Of a DNA stretch of 64,000 nt, positions 55,456-63,629 are shown in pieces. Position numbers and translations under genes: made by a program. Below the pieces are notes generated by a model, which was not told the DNA's origin, did not search any database, and worked only from the letters and a program-made list of their open reading frames with translations. Numbering within the stretch: position 1 is the stretch's first letter; each line of letters opens with the position of its first letter. Source of the DNA: Methylophaga sp. OBS3 (GTDB lineage Bacteria > Pseudomonadota > Gammaproteobacteria > Nitrosococcales > Methylophagaceae); assembly GCF_026319325.1 (NCBI RefSeq), contig NZ_JAPDMU010000006.1:28723-92722 (forward strand), given 5' to 3'.

Positions 55456-56669
55456 TGGCCAAGCTAATGGACTGGGTCAACGACCGCTTCCCTGCAGGTA
55501 AGATGTGGAAAGAGCACTTATCTGAATACTACGCACCAAAAAACTTTAACTTCTGGTATTTCTTTGGCTCATTGGCCCTGTTAATTCTGGTAATGCAGAT
55601 CATTACCGGTATTTTCTTAACCATGAACTACAAGCCAGACGCCGCATTGGCCTTCGCCTCTGTTGAATACATCATGCGTGATGTCGAATGGGGTTGGTTA
55701 ATCCGCTACTTACATTCGACCGGTGCATCGGCATTTTTTGTCGTTATTTACCTACATATGTTCCGTGGTTTGATATACGGCTCTTACAAACAACCGCGTG
55801 AACTTATCTGGATTTTCGGCATGTTGTTATATGTCGTGCTGATGGCTGAAGCCTTCATGGGATACCTGTTACCTTGGGGTCAGATGTCTTACTGGGGTGC
55901 ACAGGTAATCATTTCATTGTTCGGTGCGATTCCTGTTGTCGGTGAACAGCTTGCTTTATGGATTCGTGGTGACTTTGTTGTCGCAGATGCCACTCTGAAC
56001 CGTTTCTTTGCTTTCCATGTTATTGCCTTACCAATCGTTTTACTTGGTTTGGTAGTAATGCACATATTGGCATTACATGAGGTTGGTTCGAACAACCCTG
56101 ATGGCGTTGAAATCAAGAAAACTAAAGATGCTAATGGCAAGCCGCTTGATGGTATCCCATTCCACCCTTACTACACTGTTAAAGATTTAGTAGGTGTTGT
56201 GGCGTTCTTATTTATATTTGCTTTGGTATTGTTCTACGCACCTGAAGGTGGTGGTTGGTTCTTAGAGAAAGATAACTTTGTGCCGGCTGATCCCTTGAAA
56301 ACGCCTGAGCACATTGTGCCGCTTTGGTACTTCACACCTTTCTATGCCATTTTGCGTGCCGTTCCTGACAAGCTTATGGGTGTTATCGCCATGGGCTTAG
56401 CGATTGTCATGTTGTTCTTATTACCATGGCTGGATCGCAGCAAGGTTCGTTCAGTACGTTACCGCGGCCCATACTTCCGTACTGCATTGGTCGTGTTTGT
56501 TATTAGCTTTATTGCTTTAGGTTATTTAGGTACACAAGCAGCAACCAGTCTTTATACGATGCTGGCACGAGTATTTACCGTTCTCTACTTTGCTTTCTTT
56601 ATTTTGATGCCGTTTTACACGCGTTTTGATAAAGACAAAGAAGTGCCAGAAAGGGTGACATTTAAATGA
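55455..56669 (+). CDS. petB: Cytochrome b subunit of the bc1 complex
   Basis: 404 residues with eight hydrophobic helices. Heme-binding and quinone-site segments: RYLHSTGASAFFVVIYLHMFRGLIYGSY, AFMGYLLPWGQMSYWGAQVI, RFFAFHVIALPIVLLGLVVMHILALHEVGSNNP, and PEHIVPLWYFTPFYAILR (PEW-type Qo loop, here PEH). Fused b6/subunit IV type, as in proteobacteria. One-base overlap with petA and four with petC. Confidence 0.97.
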   Translation: MAKLMDWVNDRFPAGKMWKEHLSEYYAPKNFNFWYFFGSLALLILVMQIITGIFLTMNYKPDAALAFASVEYIMRDVEWGWLIRYLHSTGASAFFVVIYLHMFRGLIYGSYKQPRELIWIFGMLLYVVLMAEAFMGYLLPWGQMSYWGAQVIISLFGAIPVVGEQLALWIRGDFVVADATLNRFFAFHVIALPIVLLGLVVMHILALHEVGSNNPDGVEIKKTKDANGKPLDGIPFHPYYTVKDLVGVVAFLFIFALVLFYAPEGGGWFLEKDNFVPADPLKTPEHIVPLWYFTPFYAILRAVPDKLMGVIAMGLAIVMLFLLPWLDRSKVRSVRYRGPYFRTALVVFVISFIALGYLGTQAATSLYTMLARVFTVLYFAFFILMPFYTRFDKDKEVPERVTFK

Positions 56670-57379
56670 AAGCATTAATCATTGCAGCCATGATGGCAAT
56701 GGCAGGCTTAGTTTCAGCACCATCTATGGCTGCTGCCCCAACTGCCAAATTAGAGCACTTTGAAGTTGATTTGTATGATCAAGCATCATTGCAACGTGGT
56801 GCACAAATCTTTACCAATTACTGCCTAAGCTGTCACTCAGCCAGCTTTATGCGTTACAACCGTATGGCTAAAGATTTAGGTCTTACCGAAGAGCAGGTTA
56901 AACAAAACCTGATGTTTGCTACGGATAAGATTGGTGACACTATGCAAGTTGCCATGCGTCCAGAAGATGCTAAAAAATGGTTTGGTGTAACACCACCCGA
57001 TCTTTCTGTTATCGCACGTGCTCGTGGCACTGACTGGTTATATAGCTACCTGAATAACTTCTATTTAGATGCTAGCCGTCCTATGGGTACCAATAACCCA
57101 TACTTGGTTAATGCCGGTATGCCTCATATCCTGTGGGAGCAACAAGGCTTCCAGGCTTTAGACCATGAAACTGGCAAAATGGAGCTGACTGAACAAGGTG
57201 CATTAACACCACGCCAATATGACCAATACGTTGGTGATTTGGTGAACTTCTTGGCCTATATCAGTGAGCCATCAAAGTTAGATCGTTTAGCCCTCGGCCC
57301 TTGGGTTTTGTTGTATTTGGCTGTTTTCTTCTTCATTGCATTAGCACTGAAAAAAGCCTATTGGAAAGATGTTCATTAA
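56666..57379 (+). CDS. petC: Cytochrome c1
   Basis: 237-residue c1 subunit with a cleavable signal peptide (residues 1-22, ending SMA), heme attachment motif YCLSCHSASFMRYNR (CxxCH) and a C-terminal membrane anchor (LGPWVLLYLAVFFFIALALKKAYW). MPHILWEQQ contributes the Met-side region of the heme pocket. Passes electrons to soluble carriers, which here may include pseudoazurin. Overlaps petB by four bases. Confidence 0.97.
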   Translation: MKALIIAAMMAMAGLVSAPSMAAAPTAKLEHFEVDLYDQASLQRGAQIFTNYCLSCHSASFMRYNRMAKDLGLTEEQVKQNLMFATDKIGDTMQVAMRPEDAKKWFGVTPPDLSVIARARGTDWLYSYLNNFYLDASRPMGTNNPYLVNAGMPHILWEQQGFQALDHETGKMELTEQGALTPRQYDQYVGDLVNFLAYISEPSKLDRLALGPWVLLYLAVFFFIALALKKAYWKDVH

Positions 57380-57388
57380 TACGGCATG

Positions 57389-57410
57389 GCTAGCAGCGTA
57401 AGCTGCTGGC
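57389..57410 (+). promoter_or_regulatory. Intercistronic hairpin with GTAA tetraloop between petC and sspA
   Basis: A nine-base stem (57389-57397 with 57402-57410, one G-U pair) closes on GTAA, a GNRA tetraloop. No T-tract follows, so it is not a standard terminator; it could be an RNA-stability or processing element between the bc1 message and sspAB. If sspA starts at 57386 it would lie within the coding sequence. Confidence 0.5.
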
Positions 57411-57427
57411 CTCGTAATTTAGCTATC

Positions 57428-58036
57428 ATGTTAGATAATCCCGAACGCCGAACACGATTAACACTTTATAGTGAGTCTAGCTGTCCATTTGGCCAGCAAA
57501 TCCGCTTTGCTCTAGAAGAAAAAGGTGTCGACTATCAATTTGTCACACTTGAATCAGGGGAGTGGCCAGAGTTTCTCGCAGATATTAATCCCACAGCCTC
57601 AGGCCCAACGTTAATTGATCGTGATGTAGCGCTGTATGATCCCTGCATTATTCTTGAATACTTGGATGAGCGTTATCCCCATCCAGCGTTAATGCCTGCA
57701 TCACCAGCAGATAGAGCGCGTATCAGATTGATGTTGTCACAGCTTAGCCAAAACTGGCAGCCATTAATTCATCAACTACAAGGTCGTTCGGCAACAAAAG
57801 CCCGTCGTACTCTTAAAGAGGACATTACGGTCATGGCACCGTTATTAAGCAATAATGAGTTTGCTTATGGGCAACAGTTCAGTTTATTAGACTGCTTTTT
57901 ATTACCATTCCTATGGCATTTGCCGGAGTTTGGCGTTAAGCTGCCGGCATCAGCCGCTGCTGTAGAGCGATATGCAAAGCGTTTGTATAGTCGCCCAGCA
58001 TTTAAAGCGAGCCTAACGACAGCAAGTAAGGACTAG
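57428..58036 (+). CDS. sspA: Stringent starvation protein A SspA
   Basis: GST-fold RNA-polymerase-associated protein; in E. coli it alters transcription during starvation and acid stress. RLTLYSESSCPFGQQIRFALEEKGVDY covers the thioredoxin-like start; CIILEYLDERYPHPALMP and RLYSRPAFKASL complete the GST pattern. Both possible ATGs (57386 and 57428) lack a good ribosome-binding site. I chose 57428 (202 residues), nearer the family start, leaving the hairpin outside the gene. Conserved with sspB and petABC. Confidence 0.9.
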   Translation: MLDNPERRTRLTLYSESSCPFGQQIRFALEEKGVDYQFVTLESGEWPEFLADINPTASGPTLIDRDVALYDPCIILEYLDERYPHPALMPASPADRARIRLMLSQLSQNWQPLIHQLQGRSATKARRTLKEDITVMAPLLSNNEFAYGQQFSLLDCFLLPFLWHLPEFGVKLPASAAAVERYAKRLYSRPAFKASLTTASKD

Positions 58037-58041
58037 CAGTA

Positions 58042-58437
58042 ATGAGCGATATGACGCCGCAGAAACCCTATCTTGTTCGCGCGATCTACGAGTGGATTCT
58101 GGATAACAATTGCACACCTTATTTATTGGTTAATACCAAAGTTGAAGGCGTAACGGTTCCACAAGAGTACATCAGAGATAATCGTATCGTACTCAACCTA
58201 GCTCCCGATGCTATCCATCAATTGACCATGGATAATGAGTGGATAAGTTTTTCAGCTCGTTTTTCTGGCAAATCGATGGACTTGTTTATCCCGATTGCTG
58301 CTGTGCAGGCTATCTACGGTAAAGAAAACAATGAAGGCATGTTTTTCCCAGAAGATACGCCGCAACCACCACAACCTACTGCACCACCGACGCAGCCTTC
58401 AAGCACATCAAAACCGAGCCTAAAAATCGTTAAATAA
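58042..58437 (+). CDS. sspB: ClpXP protease specificity-enhancing factor SspB
   Basis: Adaptor that brings ssrA-tagged proteins to ClpXP. 131 residues: substrate-binding domain (KPYLVRAIYEWILDNNCTPYLLVNTKVEGVTVPQEYI, GKSMDLFIPIAAVQAIYGKENNEGMFF) followed by a flexible Pro-rich linker and the C-terminal ClpX-docking tail SLKIVK, as in E. coli (LxVVK type). Six bases after sspA. Converges on the response-regulator gene with a five-base gap and no terminator. Confidence 0.96.
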   Translation: MSDMTPQKPYLVRAIYEWILDNNCTPYLLVNTKVEGVTVPQEYIRDNRIVLNLAPDAIHQLTMDNEWISFSARFSGKSMDLFIPIAAVQAIYGKENNEGMFFPEDTPQPPQPTAPPTQPSSTSKPSLKIVK

Positions 58438-58441
58438 CGCT

Positions 58442-59812
58442 TTACAGGCCGTGCTTTTCCATTCTATAGCGCATCGCCATACGGCTTAAGCCAAGCTGTC
58501 TCGCAGATTTAGAAACGTTACCACCGGTTTCTTGCAAGGTTTGTGAAAGCAAATACTTTTCGATTTGTTCAAGCGTCATATCTTGCAACATAGCTGGCAT
58601 CATCATGGTTTTCTGAGGCTTACTATCAAGTAGTAAATCTGAGCTGCTAATAATTTCATGCTTGGCTAACATCACCGCTCTTTCAAGCACATGGCTTAAC
58701 TCTCTGACATTACCAGGCCATGGATATTCTTGCATTTTACGCATCGCATCAAAATCTAACCGCGGTTGATTAACCCGATAACGACGTGCATATAACTCAA
58801 TAAAGTACTGCGCAAGCTCGGCAATATCTTGTTTACGGTCACGGAGTGCTGGGATCTTCTGCTCTAAGGTATTTAACCGGTAATACAGGTCGCTACGAAA
58901 TTGCTTCTCGTCAACTAAACTCGCTAAATCTCGGTTACTGGTCACGACAAAATGTGCTTTAGTTGGCCGCTCAATTAACTCACCAACACGCCGTATCACC
59001 CTGCGCTCAAGTACATTAAGTAGCTTGGCTTGTAGTGCCAAAGGCAATTCGCTGATTTCATCTAAGAGAATAGTGCCACTTTCAGCAACCTCGATTAACC
59101 CCGGTCGTGAAGGATGAGCATGGCTAGCAAAGTTAGCGGCGACACCGAATAGTTCAGCCTCAGCAGTTTCTGTGGGTAAGGCCGTACAATCAACGTGAAC
59201 AAAGGGTTGCTCTCGCCAGCTTCCTGATTGATGGAACCACTTCGCAGCAAGTTCTTTTCCTGAGCCTGTTTCTCCTGTTAGCAATAGGACCGGGCAGCCA
59301 TCCTCATTGTTATCCATCATATTTGCAATATGAGTAATGGACTGTTTTAGTTGGCTCAATTCATCAGAAGTACCAATAAAATTAACTGGCTCATTCGCTT
59401 TTTGACCACGGATTTGTGAAAAGTTGAGTTGCTCACGCGTACGTTTCGCTTGCATGACCTTTTCTAGTGTCAGCATTAACTCGTCTAAATCCACTGGTTT
59501 CTTTAAGTAATCGTTGGCACCTAACTTCATGGCAGCAACTGCATCTTCAAGCTCACCATAAGCTGTCATCATTATCACAGCGGTGTTTTGCCAAGCCGAG
59601 TCTGACGCTCGTAAGCGCTTAAGCAAATCCAGCCCATTACCATCTGGCAGACGGACATCTAGCAGTAATAAATCAAATTCAGTATGAGATAAGTATTGCT
59701 CAGCTTCAGTTATCGAAGCTGCTATTTTGGCCTGATATCCATCAATTTCCAAACGACGAAGTACTGATTTTGCAAATAACTTTTCATCTTCAATAATCAG
59801 AATTTCAAGCAT
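58442..59812 (-). CDS. NtrC-family response regulator lacking the GAFTGA motif
   Basis: 456 residues: receiver (about 1-120; Asp in LLLDVRLPDGNG, Thr in MMTAYGE, Lys in LKKPVDLDEL), AAA+ domain (about 145-385; Walker A GETGSGKE, Walker B TILLDEIS, Arg finger region FRSDLYYRLN) and a Fis-type HTH at the C-terminus (GGNVSKSARQLGLSRMAMRYRMEKHGL). Where sigma-54 activators have ELFGxxxGAFTGA, this reads ELFGVAANFASHA, so the sigma-54 contact loop is not conserved. It may act with sigma-70 or as a repressor. Overlaps the kinase gene by eight bases. Confidence 0.92.
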   Translation of the reverse strand: MLEILIIEDEKLFAKSVLRRLEIDGYQAKIAASITEAEQYLSHTEFDLLLLDVRLPDGNGLDLLKRLRASDSAWQNTAVIMMTAYGELEDAVAAMKLGANDYLKKPVDLDELMLTLEKVMQAKRTREQLNFSQIRGQKANEPVNFIGTSDELSQLKQSITHIANMMDNNEDGCPVLLLTGETGSGKELAAKWFHQSGSWREQPFVHVDCTALPTETAEAELFGVAANFASHAHPSRPGLIEVAESGTILLDEISELPLALQAKLLNVLERRVIRRVGELIERPTKAHFVVTSNRDLASLVDEKQFRSDLYYRLNTLEQKIPALRDRKQDIAELAQYFIELYARRYRVNQPRLDFDAMRKMQEYPWPGNVRELSHVLERAVMLAKHEIISSSDLLLDSKPQKTMMMPAMLQDMTLEQIEKYLLSQTLQETGGNVSKSARQLGLSRMAMRYRMEKHGL

Positions 59813-61292
59813 CTTGTTTCATTTCCGGCTGATTGATGGGGAGCTCGATACGCACGCGTGTACCAGGCTCTAACCCGATATGTGATATCTCACCACCATG
59901 TAAGTGCATAACACGATCGGCAAAAGGTAGACCCAATCCACAGTGCAAAGGTTTTCGACCATCTGATTCTGACTGCTGATCTTTTGAATAAGGTTGTTTC
60001 ATTCCGCGTCCCTGATCATCAATCTCGAGACTAATTCGCCCATCATTAAGTCGCTGAAAACGTAAACGTAGCTCACTAGCATCAGGAGAGGCTTCAATGG
60101 CATTTTGGATAAGGTTACAGAGCGTCTGCTCAATCAGATCACCATCAAGTTGCGCCTCATGGAGATCGTTTTCCCAGCCTTCTCGCTCTACGGTTAACTG
60201 TTTATCAGTGATTTGCATTTGTATCAGCGATAAAGCATTGTCAGCTAATGTGGTTAGTTTTAATGACGAGAAATGGGGCTGCATTGGATGGAGATACATT
60301 AATAGTGATGTCACCCACCGCTCTAAACGATCGACAGCCACAATAATGTCTTGTGAAACCTGACGGCTCTGTTCTGGCAAACTTTTATCACTGAGACTAA
60401 CCTGTGCTGCCGCACGAATACCTGCAAGCGGATTACGGATATTATGTGCCACCAATGGAATTAAATCGGCCATTTCGGCTTGTTTACGCGCCTCAATAAG
60501 GTTGTCGTGATTATTGATAAGATCTGTCGCCATTTGATTAATGGCTGCCGTTAAATGCTTTAAATCCGCCACACCATGTTCAGGTAGTGCATATCGCCAT
60601 TCACCCTGCGCAACGTGACGCGCACCTTCAATCACATTTGTGAGCGGCATCAAAACTTGTTTTTTTACAAAGTGTCTGGACCAGATCAACAGTCCCAATG
60701 CCAGCAAAATGGGCAATAACCCCATCCAGAAAACTTGAGTTAACCAGCGCTGTTGTTTAGCTGCCAATACCGACTGACTACTTTGCAGGTATTCCTCAAA
60801 GTCGTGAAATAAGATCTCAAAGACATTGAGGGTGAATTGCTCCAGAGGTTGATCCAGCAATAGCAACTGTTTATCAGTTAACTCTCTGTCCTCAGTTTTG
60901 ACGTAGGTTTGTGTTTCGGCGTAAAACGCATCATAGGTATCAGCAATTTTTTGTACTTGTTGTTGCTCACTTTCGGATCTTGCCAGCAACTGCATCTGGT
61001 TAAGTTCTCGATTAATCGTCTGGCTGTAACCAAAATACTGCTGAACTGCACTGCTATCATCAAGAAAAATCACATCAAATACTTCTTTAATCTGACGATA
61101 TAAATCCCCGCGAACATGTTGCATATGGGTATTTAAAGCGGTTAAACGCAACGATTCCTGCGAATTATTCTGCCATGCCAGCACCCAACTGCCCCCTAAG
61201 CCAGTAGTCAGTATGATAATCAGCACAAAGCTCAGCTCGTGAAACAGTAATGAGCCTTGAATGGTATTAAAGCGGTCTTTGATTCTATGCAT
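59805..61292 (-). CDS. Membrane sensor histidine kinase
   Basis: 495 residues. Two membrane helices (about 20-40 and 186-206) flank a periplasmic domain of about 145 mainly helical residues. Then HAMP (PLTNVIEGARHVAQGEWRYAL), the His box LVAHNIRNPLAGIRAA, N box LCNLIQNAIEAS, G boxes DDQGRGM and HCGLGLPFADRV. It should phosphorylate the downstream regulator (eight-base overlap); the signal is unknown. The ATG at 61292 stands directly on the T-tract of the terminator of the upstream exported-protein gene and has no ribosome-binding site. Confidence 0.93.
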   Translation of the reverse strand: MHRIKDRFNTIQGSLLFHELSFVLIIILTTGLGGSWVLAWQNNSQESLRLTALNTHMQHVRGDLYRQIKEVFDVIFLDDSSAVQQYFGYSQTINRELNQMQLLARSESEQQQVQKIADTYDAFYAETQTYVKTEDRELTDKQLLLLDQPLEQFTLNVFEILFHDFEEYLQSSQSVLAAKQQRWLTQVFWMGLLPILLALGLLIWSRHFVKKQVLMPLTNVIEGARHVAQGEWRYALPEHGVADLKHLTAAINQMATDLINNHDNLIEARKQAEMADLIPLVAHNIRNPLAGIRAAAQVSLSDKSLPEQSRQVSQDIIVAVDRLERWVTSLLMYLHPMQPHFSSLKLTTLADNALSLIQMQITDKQLTVEREGWENDLHEAQLDGDLIEQTLCNLIQNAIEASPDASELRLRFQRLNDGRISLEIDDQGRGMKQPYSKDQQSESDGRKPLHCGLGLPFADRVMHLHGGEISHIGLEPGTRVRIELPINQPEMKQDA

Positions 61293-61320
61293 AAAAAAAA
61301 CGGGCTGTTAAAGCCCGCTT
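61293..61320 (-). terminator. Rho-independent terminator whose U-tract abuts the sensor kinase ATG
   Basis: On the minus strand CGGGCT/AGCCCG (61312-61317 with 61301-61306) with a five-base loop is followed by eight T (61300-61293), then directly the kinase ATG at 61292. It ends the exported-protein transcript; kinase expression needs read-through or a promoter inside this element. Confidence 0.8.
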
Positions 61321-61336
61321 TATTTAAAAAGGACTA

Positions 61337-62020
61337 TTACTGCTTTTCATAGCTCGTAAAGGTTATCGACTCATCAATCAAAGCCGGTTCGCCCTCTGAC
61401 CAGGTTGTGCCATCGGGCACGATGGTACGAATTTGATATATTTCACCAGGAATTTCTTCAGACATGGTGAAGATGTAGTATTTGCCAGCATACAACTTGT
61501 ACCGACTACTCTTCGGGTCATTCACATAAGGGCGAATCGTAAACTGGTTCGCTTTAATGGTTTCACCGTTATAGTTAACTTCAACTTCTTTCTTATCGGC
61601 ACCTTCCGCCATGGCCCAACGAATTTTGCGTTGGAAATAACGCCATTCACCACCAGTACGACGTTCCATTTCGTGAATATCAAACTCTAGGAAATAGACA
61701 AATACGCCATTGCCACGTTGATCCGGCATCGCTTGATAGGGACGATTATGCTCGCCTGTAAAGAAAACAAATTCGGTATCACGACGACCCGTATTACGAA
61801 TATTGTCTACCGACATCTCGATCGTGTCTTCACGGTTACCTTCGGTAAAACTTTGTTTTTCGTATGTATACGTTAGCTTAGCTGGTTCGTTGATATTTTT
61901 TAAATGCGACTTATCAAATAACTCATTATTTATTTCTGAATAGCCTGGAATGGCAAAAGCACTACCGCTTAGTAATGTTAAACAAAATGCCCAGACTAAT
62001 GTGAAACCTGATTTTTTCAC
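61337..62020 (-). CDS. Exported protein of unknown function
   Basis: 227 residues with a clear signal peptide (MKKSGFTLVWAFCLTLLSGSAFA, cleavage after SAFA). The mature part has no Cys, is rich in charged and aromatic residues and looks all-beta (TYTYEKQSFTEGN, FVYFLEFDIHEMERRTGGEWRYFQRKI, YAGKYYIFTMSEEIPGEIYQI). I do not recognise the family. It sits between the sensor kinase and, divergently, the DUF302 lipoprotein, near the PQQ dehydrogenase end. A periplasmic role in the dehydrogenase system, or as a ligand for the kinase, is conceivable but unproven. A terminator directly follows. Confidence 0.75.
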   Translation of the reverse strand: MKKSGFTLVWAFCLTLLSGSAFAIPGYSEINNELFDKSHLKNINEPAKLTYTYEKQSFTEGNREDTIEMSVDNIRNTGRRDTEFVFFTGEHNRPYQAMPDQRGNGVFVYFLEFDIHEMERRTGGEWRYFQRKIRWAMAEGADKKEVEVNYNGETIKANQFTIRPYVNDPKSSRYKLYAGKYYIFTMSEEIPGEIYQIRTIVPDGTTWSEGEPALIDESITFTSYEKQ

Positions 62021-62100
62021 GCGCTCCCCCTACTTCTCTCTTATTTATATAGTGTTATTCTGTAGGCTCGTAAGTTTAACGAAAATACAGTGTCTCATCT

Positions 62101-62559
62101 ATGACTATTCTAAAGCGCCCAAAGATTCTGATAGCAATCATTTGCTTTGTTTTATTATCAGCATGCCAGCCAGACACCTCTGATCGTTACTATCAATCAA
62201 TAAGCCCTTATAACTTTGCTGAGACAATGCAAAGTCTCGATATTGCTATCTCTGAATTTAACTACCGCATTATTCATCGAAGCGATATTGGACAAGCCAT
62301 TCGTGATCGCGGCGAAGAAAACTTTCCACTATCGACGATTGTGAGTTTCTGCAATATCACTTATGCACATGAAATGATGTTGATTAATGACAACCTAATC
62401 AACGATATGCCCTGTAATGCCGCTGTTCGTGAAACTGAGCAAGGCGTTATTGTAAGTAGCCGTTTAATGGATGAAACGGCGGGAACTGCTGAACAGCAAG
62501 CTTTCGCTAAAAAGATTAATAATAATCTGAAGAAAATTATTGAGGCGGCCACACTATAA
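62101..62559 (+). CDS. DUF302 family lipoprotein
   Basis: 152 residues with a lipoprotein signal (MTILKRPKILIAIICFVLLSAC, lipobox LSAC, lipidated Cys at about 22). The remainder follows the DUF302 pattern: FAETMQSLDIAISEFNYRIIHRSDIGQAIRDRGEENFPLSTIVSFCNITYAHEMML with the His and Cys typical of the family. Function unknown. It is divergent from the exported-protein gene (about 80 bases) and convergent with the MxaJ/XoxJ-type gene. Confidence 0.82.
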   Translation: MTILKRPKILIAIICFVLLSACQPDTSDRYYQSISPYNFAETMQSLDIAISEFNYRIIHRSDIGQAIRDRGEENFPLSTIVSFCNITYAHEMMLINDNLINDMPCNAAVRETEQGVIVSSRLMDETAGTAEQQAFAKKINNNLKKIIEAATL

Positions 62560-62607
62560 AGCCTGACCGCCCCATAATTAATAACCAATTAGTTCGGCAT
62601 CAGCCTA

Positions 62608-63489
62608 TTAATCGTCATCATCTTTACGTTCACGTTTGGCCGGTGTTGGGCTAACGTTTTCTAGTGATGGCAAGTTATATTCAGCAATGATCGCTGTAAT
62701 ATCATCTTGGCGTTTGTCGATAAACTTATTCAACAATGCAGTCCATTGTGGTTCACCATAACGTGTGCCCATTGAGAAGCTAAATACGTGACGCTGACCA
62801 AGCTCGTTTAAAGGCTGCACGGCAATATCCGTATCTTGCAGGCTTGCATAGTAACCAGCGATTGGTCCCCACATTGGTACCACATCTACTTTACCCGCCG
62901 CTAAGTCTTCGATAATACGACCCGGTGTGGTTTCCCAACCACCAGACATCATTTGGTAATAGACAATATTGTCACCTAGGCCCATATCGATGATGTGCTT
63001 TGTCGTTAATGCGCGGTCAAACAAACCGATTTTCAGTGGGCCGTGTTCTTCATTAGCCTTTTTGATATCAGCAAGGCTCTTGATTTCATAACCTTCGCCA
63101 GTGCGGTAAGCAACAACTTCGATTGATTCGTAATATGGTTTTGTGACTTTTACAAAGTCAGTTGTTGATGACATGTTTAGAGATACATCACACATGTAAT
63201 GACCGGTTTCAGGGTTTTCTTTCTTCAACGTATTACGGCTGTAGCCTAAACGCTGTGGAAACCAGTAATACTCAACTGGAATACCCAGCTCTTCTCCCAG
63301 CATCGCGGCAATTTTATTGTCGTAACCCTCTAATTTATCGTTAGAGTAAGGCATATTATTTTTATCAGCGCAGACTCTCAGCACCTCTTGGCCTTTTAAT
63401 GGCTTCAGGTCTTCAGCGACAGCTGTTGTTGTAATTGTTGCTGCCATCAGTCCTGATAATAAAATTGTCCATTGCTGTCTTATCTTCAT
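62608..63489 (-). CDS. MxaJ/XoxJ-type periplasmic binding protein of quinoprotein dehydrogenase
   Basis: 293 residues, periplasmic solute-binding protein fold associated with PQQ methanol dehydrogenases; MxaJ/XoxJ are thought to help assemble or activate the dehydrogenase. Signal peptide ends TTAVA. Seen: EVLRVCADKNNMPYSNDKLEGYDNKIAAMLGEELG, YYWFPQRLGYSRNTLK, VDVVPMWGPIAGYYA. The last residues are strongly charged (KRERKDDDD). I chose ATG 63489 (MKIRQQW), preceded by AAAGGA about ten bases upstream, over a longer reading to 63567 that would include the terminator. It lies downstream of the dehydrogenase gene on the same strand. Confidence 0.88.
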   Translation of the reverse strand: MKIRQQWTILLSGLMAATITTTAVAEDLKPLKGQEVLRVCADKNNMPYSNDKLEGYDNKIAAMLGEELGIPVEYYWFPQRLGYSRNTLKKENPETGHYMCDVSLNMSSTTDFVKVTKPYYESIEVVAYRTGEGYEIKSLADIKKANEEHGPLKIGLFDRALTTKHIIDMGLGDNIVYYQMMSGGWETTPGRIIEDLAAGKVDVVPMWGPIAGYYASLQDTDIAVQPLNELGQRHVFSFSMGTRYGEPQWTALLNKFIDKRQDDITAIIAEYNLPSLENVSPTPAKRERKDDDD

Positions 63490-63549
63490 TCTCTGATCCT
63501 TTTTTTGTTGGTTTGGATAAGCTATGACACTTAATAACGTATCTGGTTT

Positions 63550-63590
63550 CAAAAAAAAACCCGGCATCTTTCGATACCGGGTCTTTTTCT
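63550..63590 (-). terminator. Terminator after the PQQ dehydrogenase gene
   Basis: Nine-base stem CCCGGYATC/GATACCGGG (63560-63568 with 63573-63581, one G-U) and a TTTC loop. On the minus strand it is followed by nine T (63559-63551), ending the dehydrogenase transcript before the MxaJ/XoxJ gene; a shorter T-run on the plus strand suggests it may work both ways. Confidence 0.85.
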
Positions 63591-63629
63591 AGAGCTTAAG
63601 TATATTTAATCAAACAATATACTTTGGTC

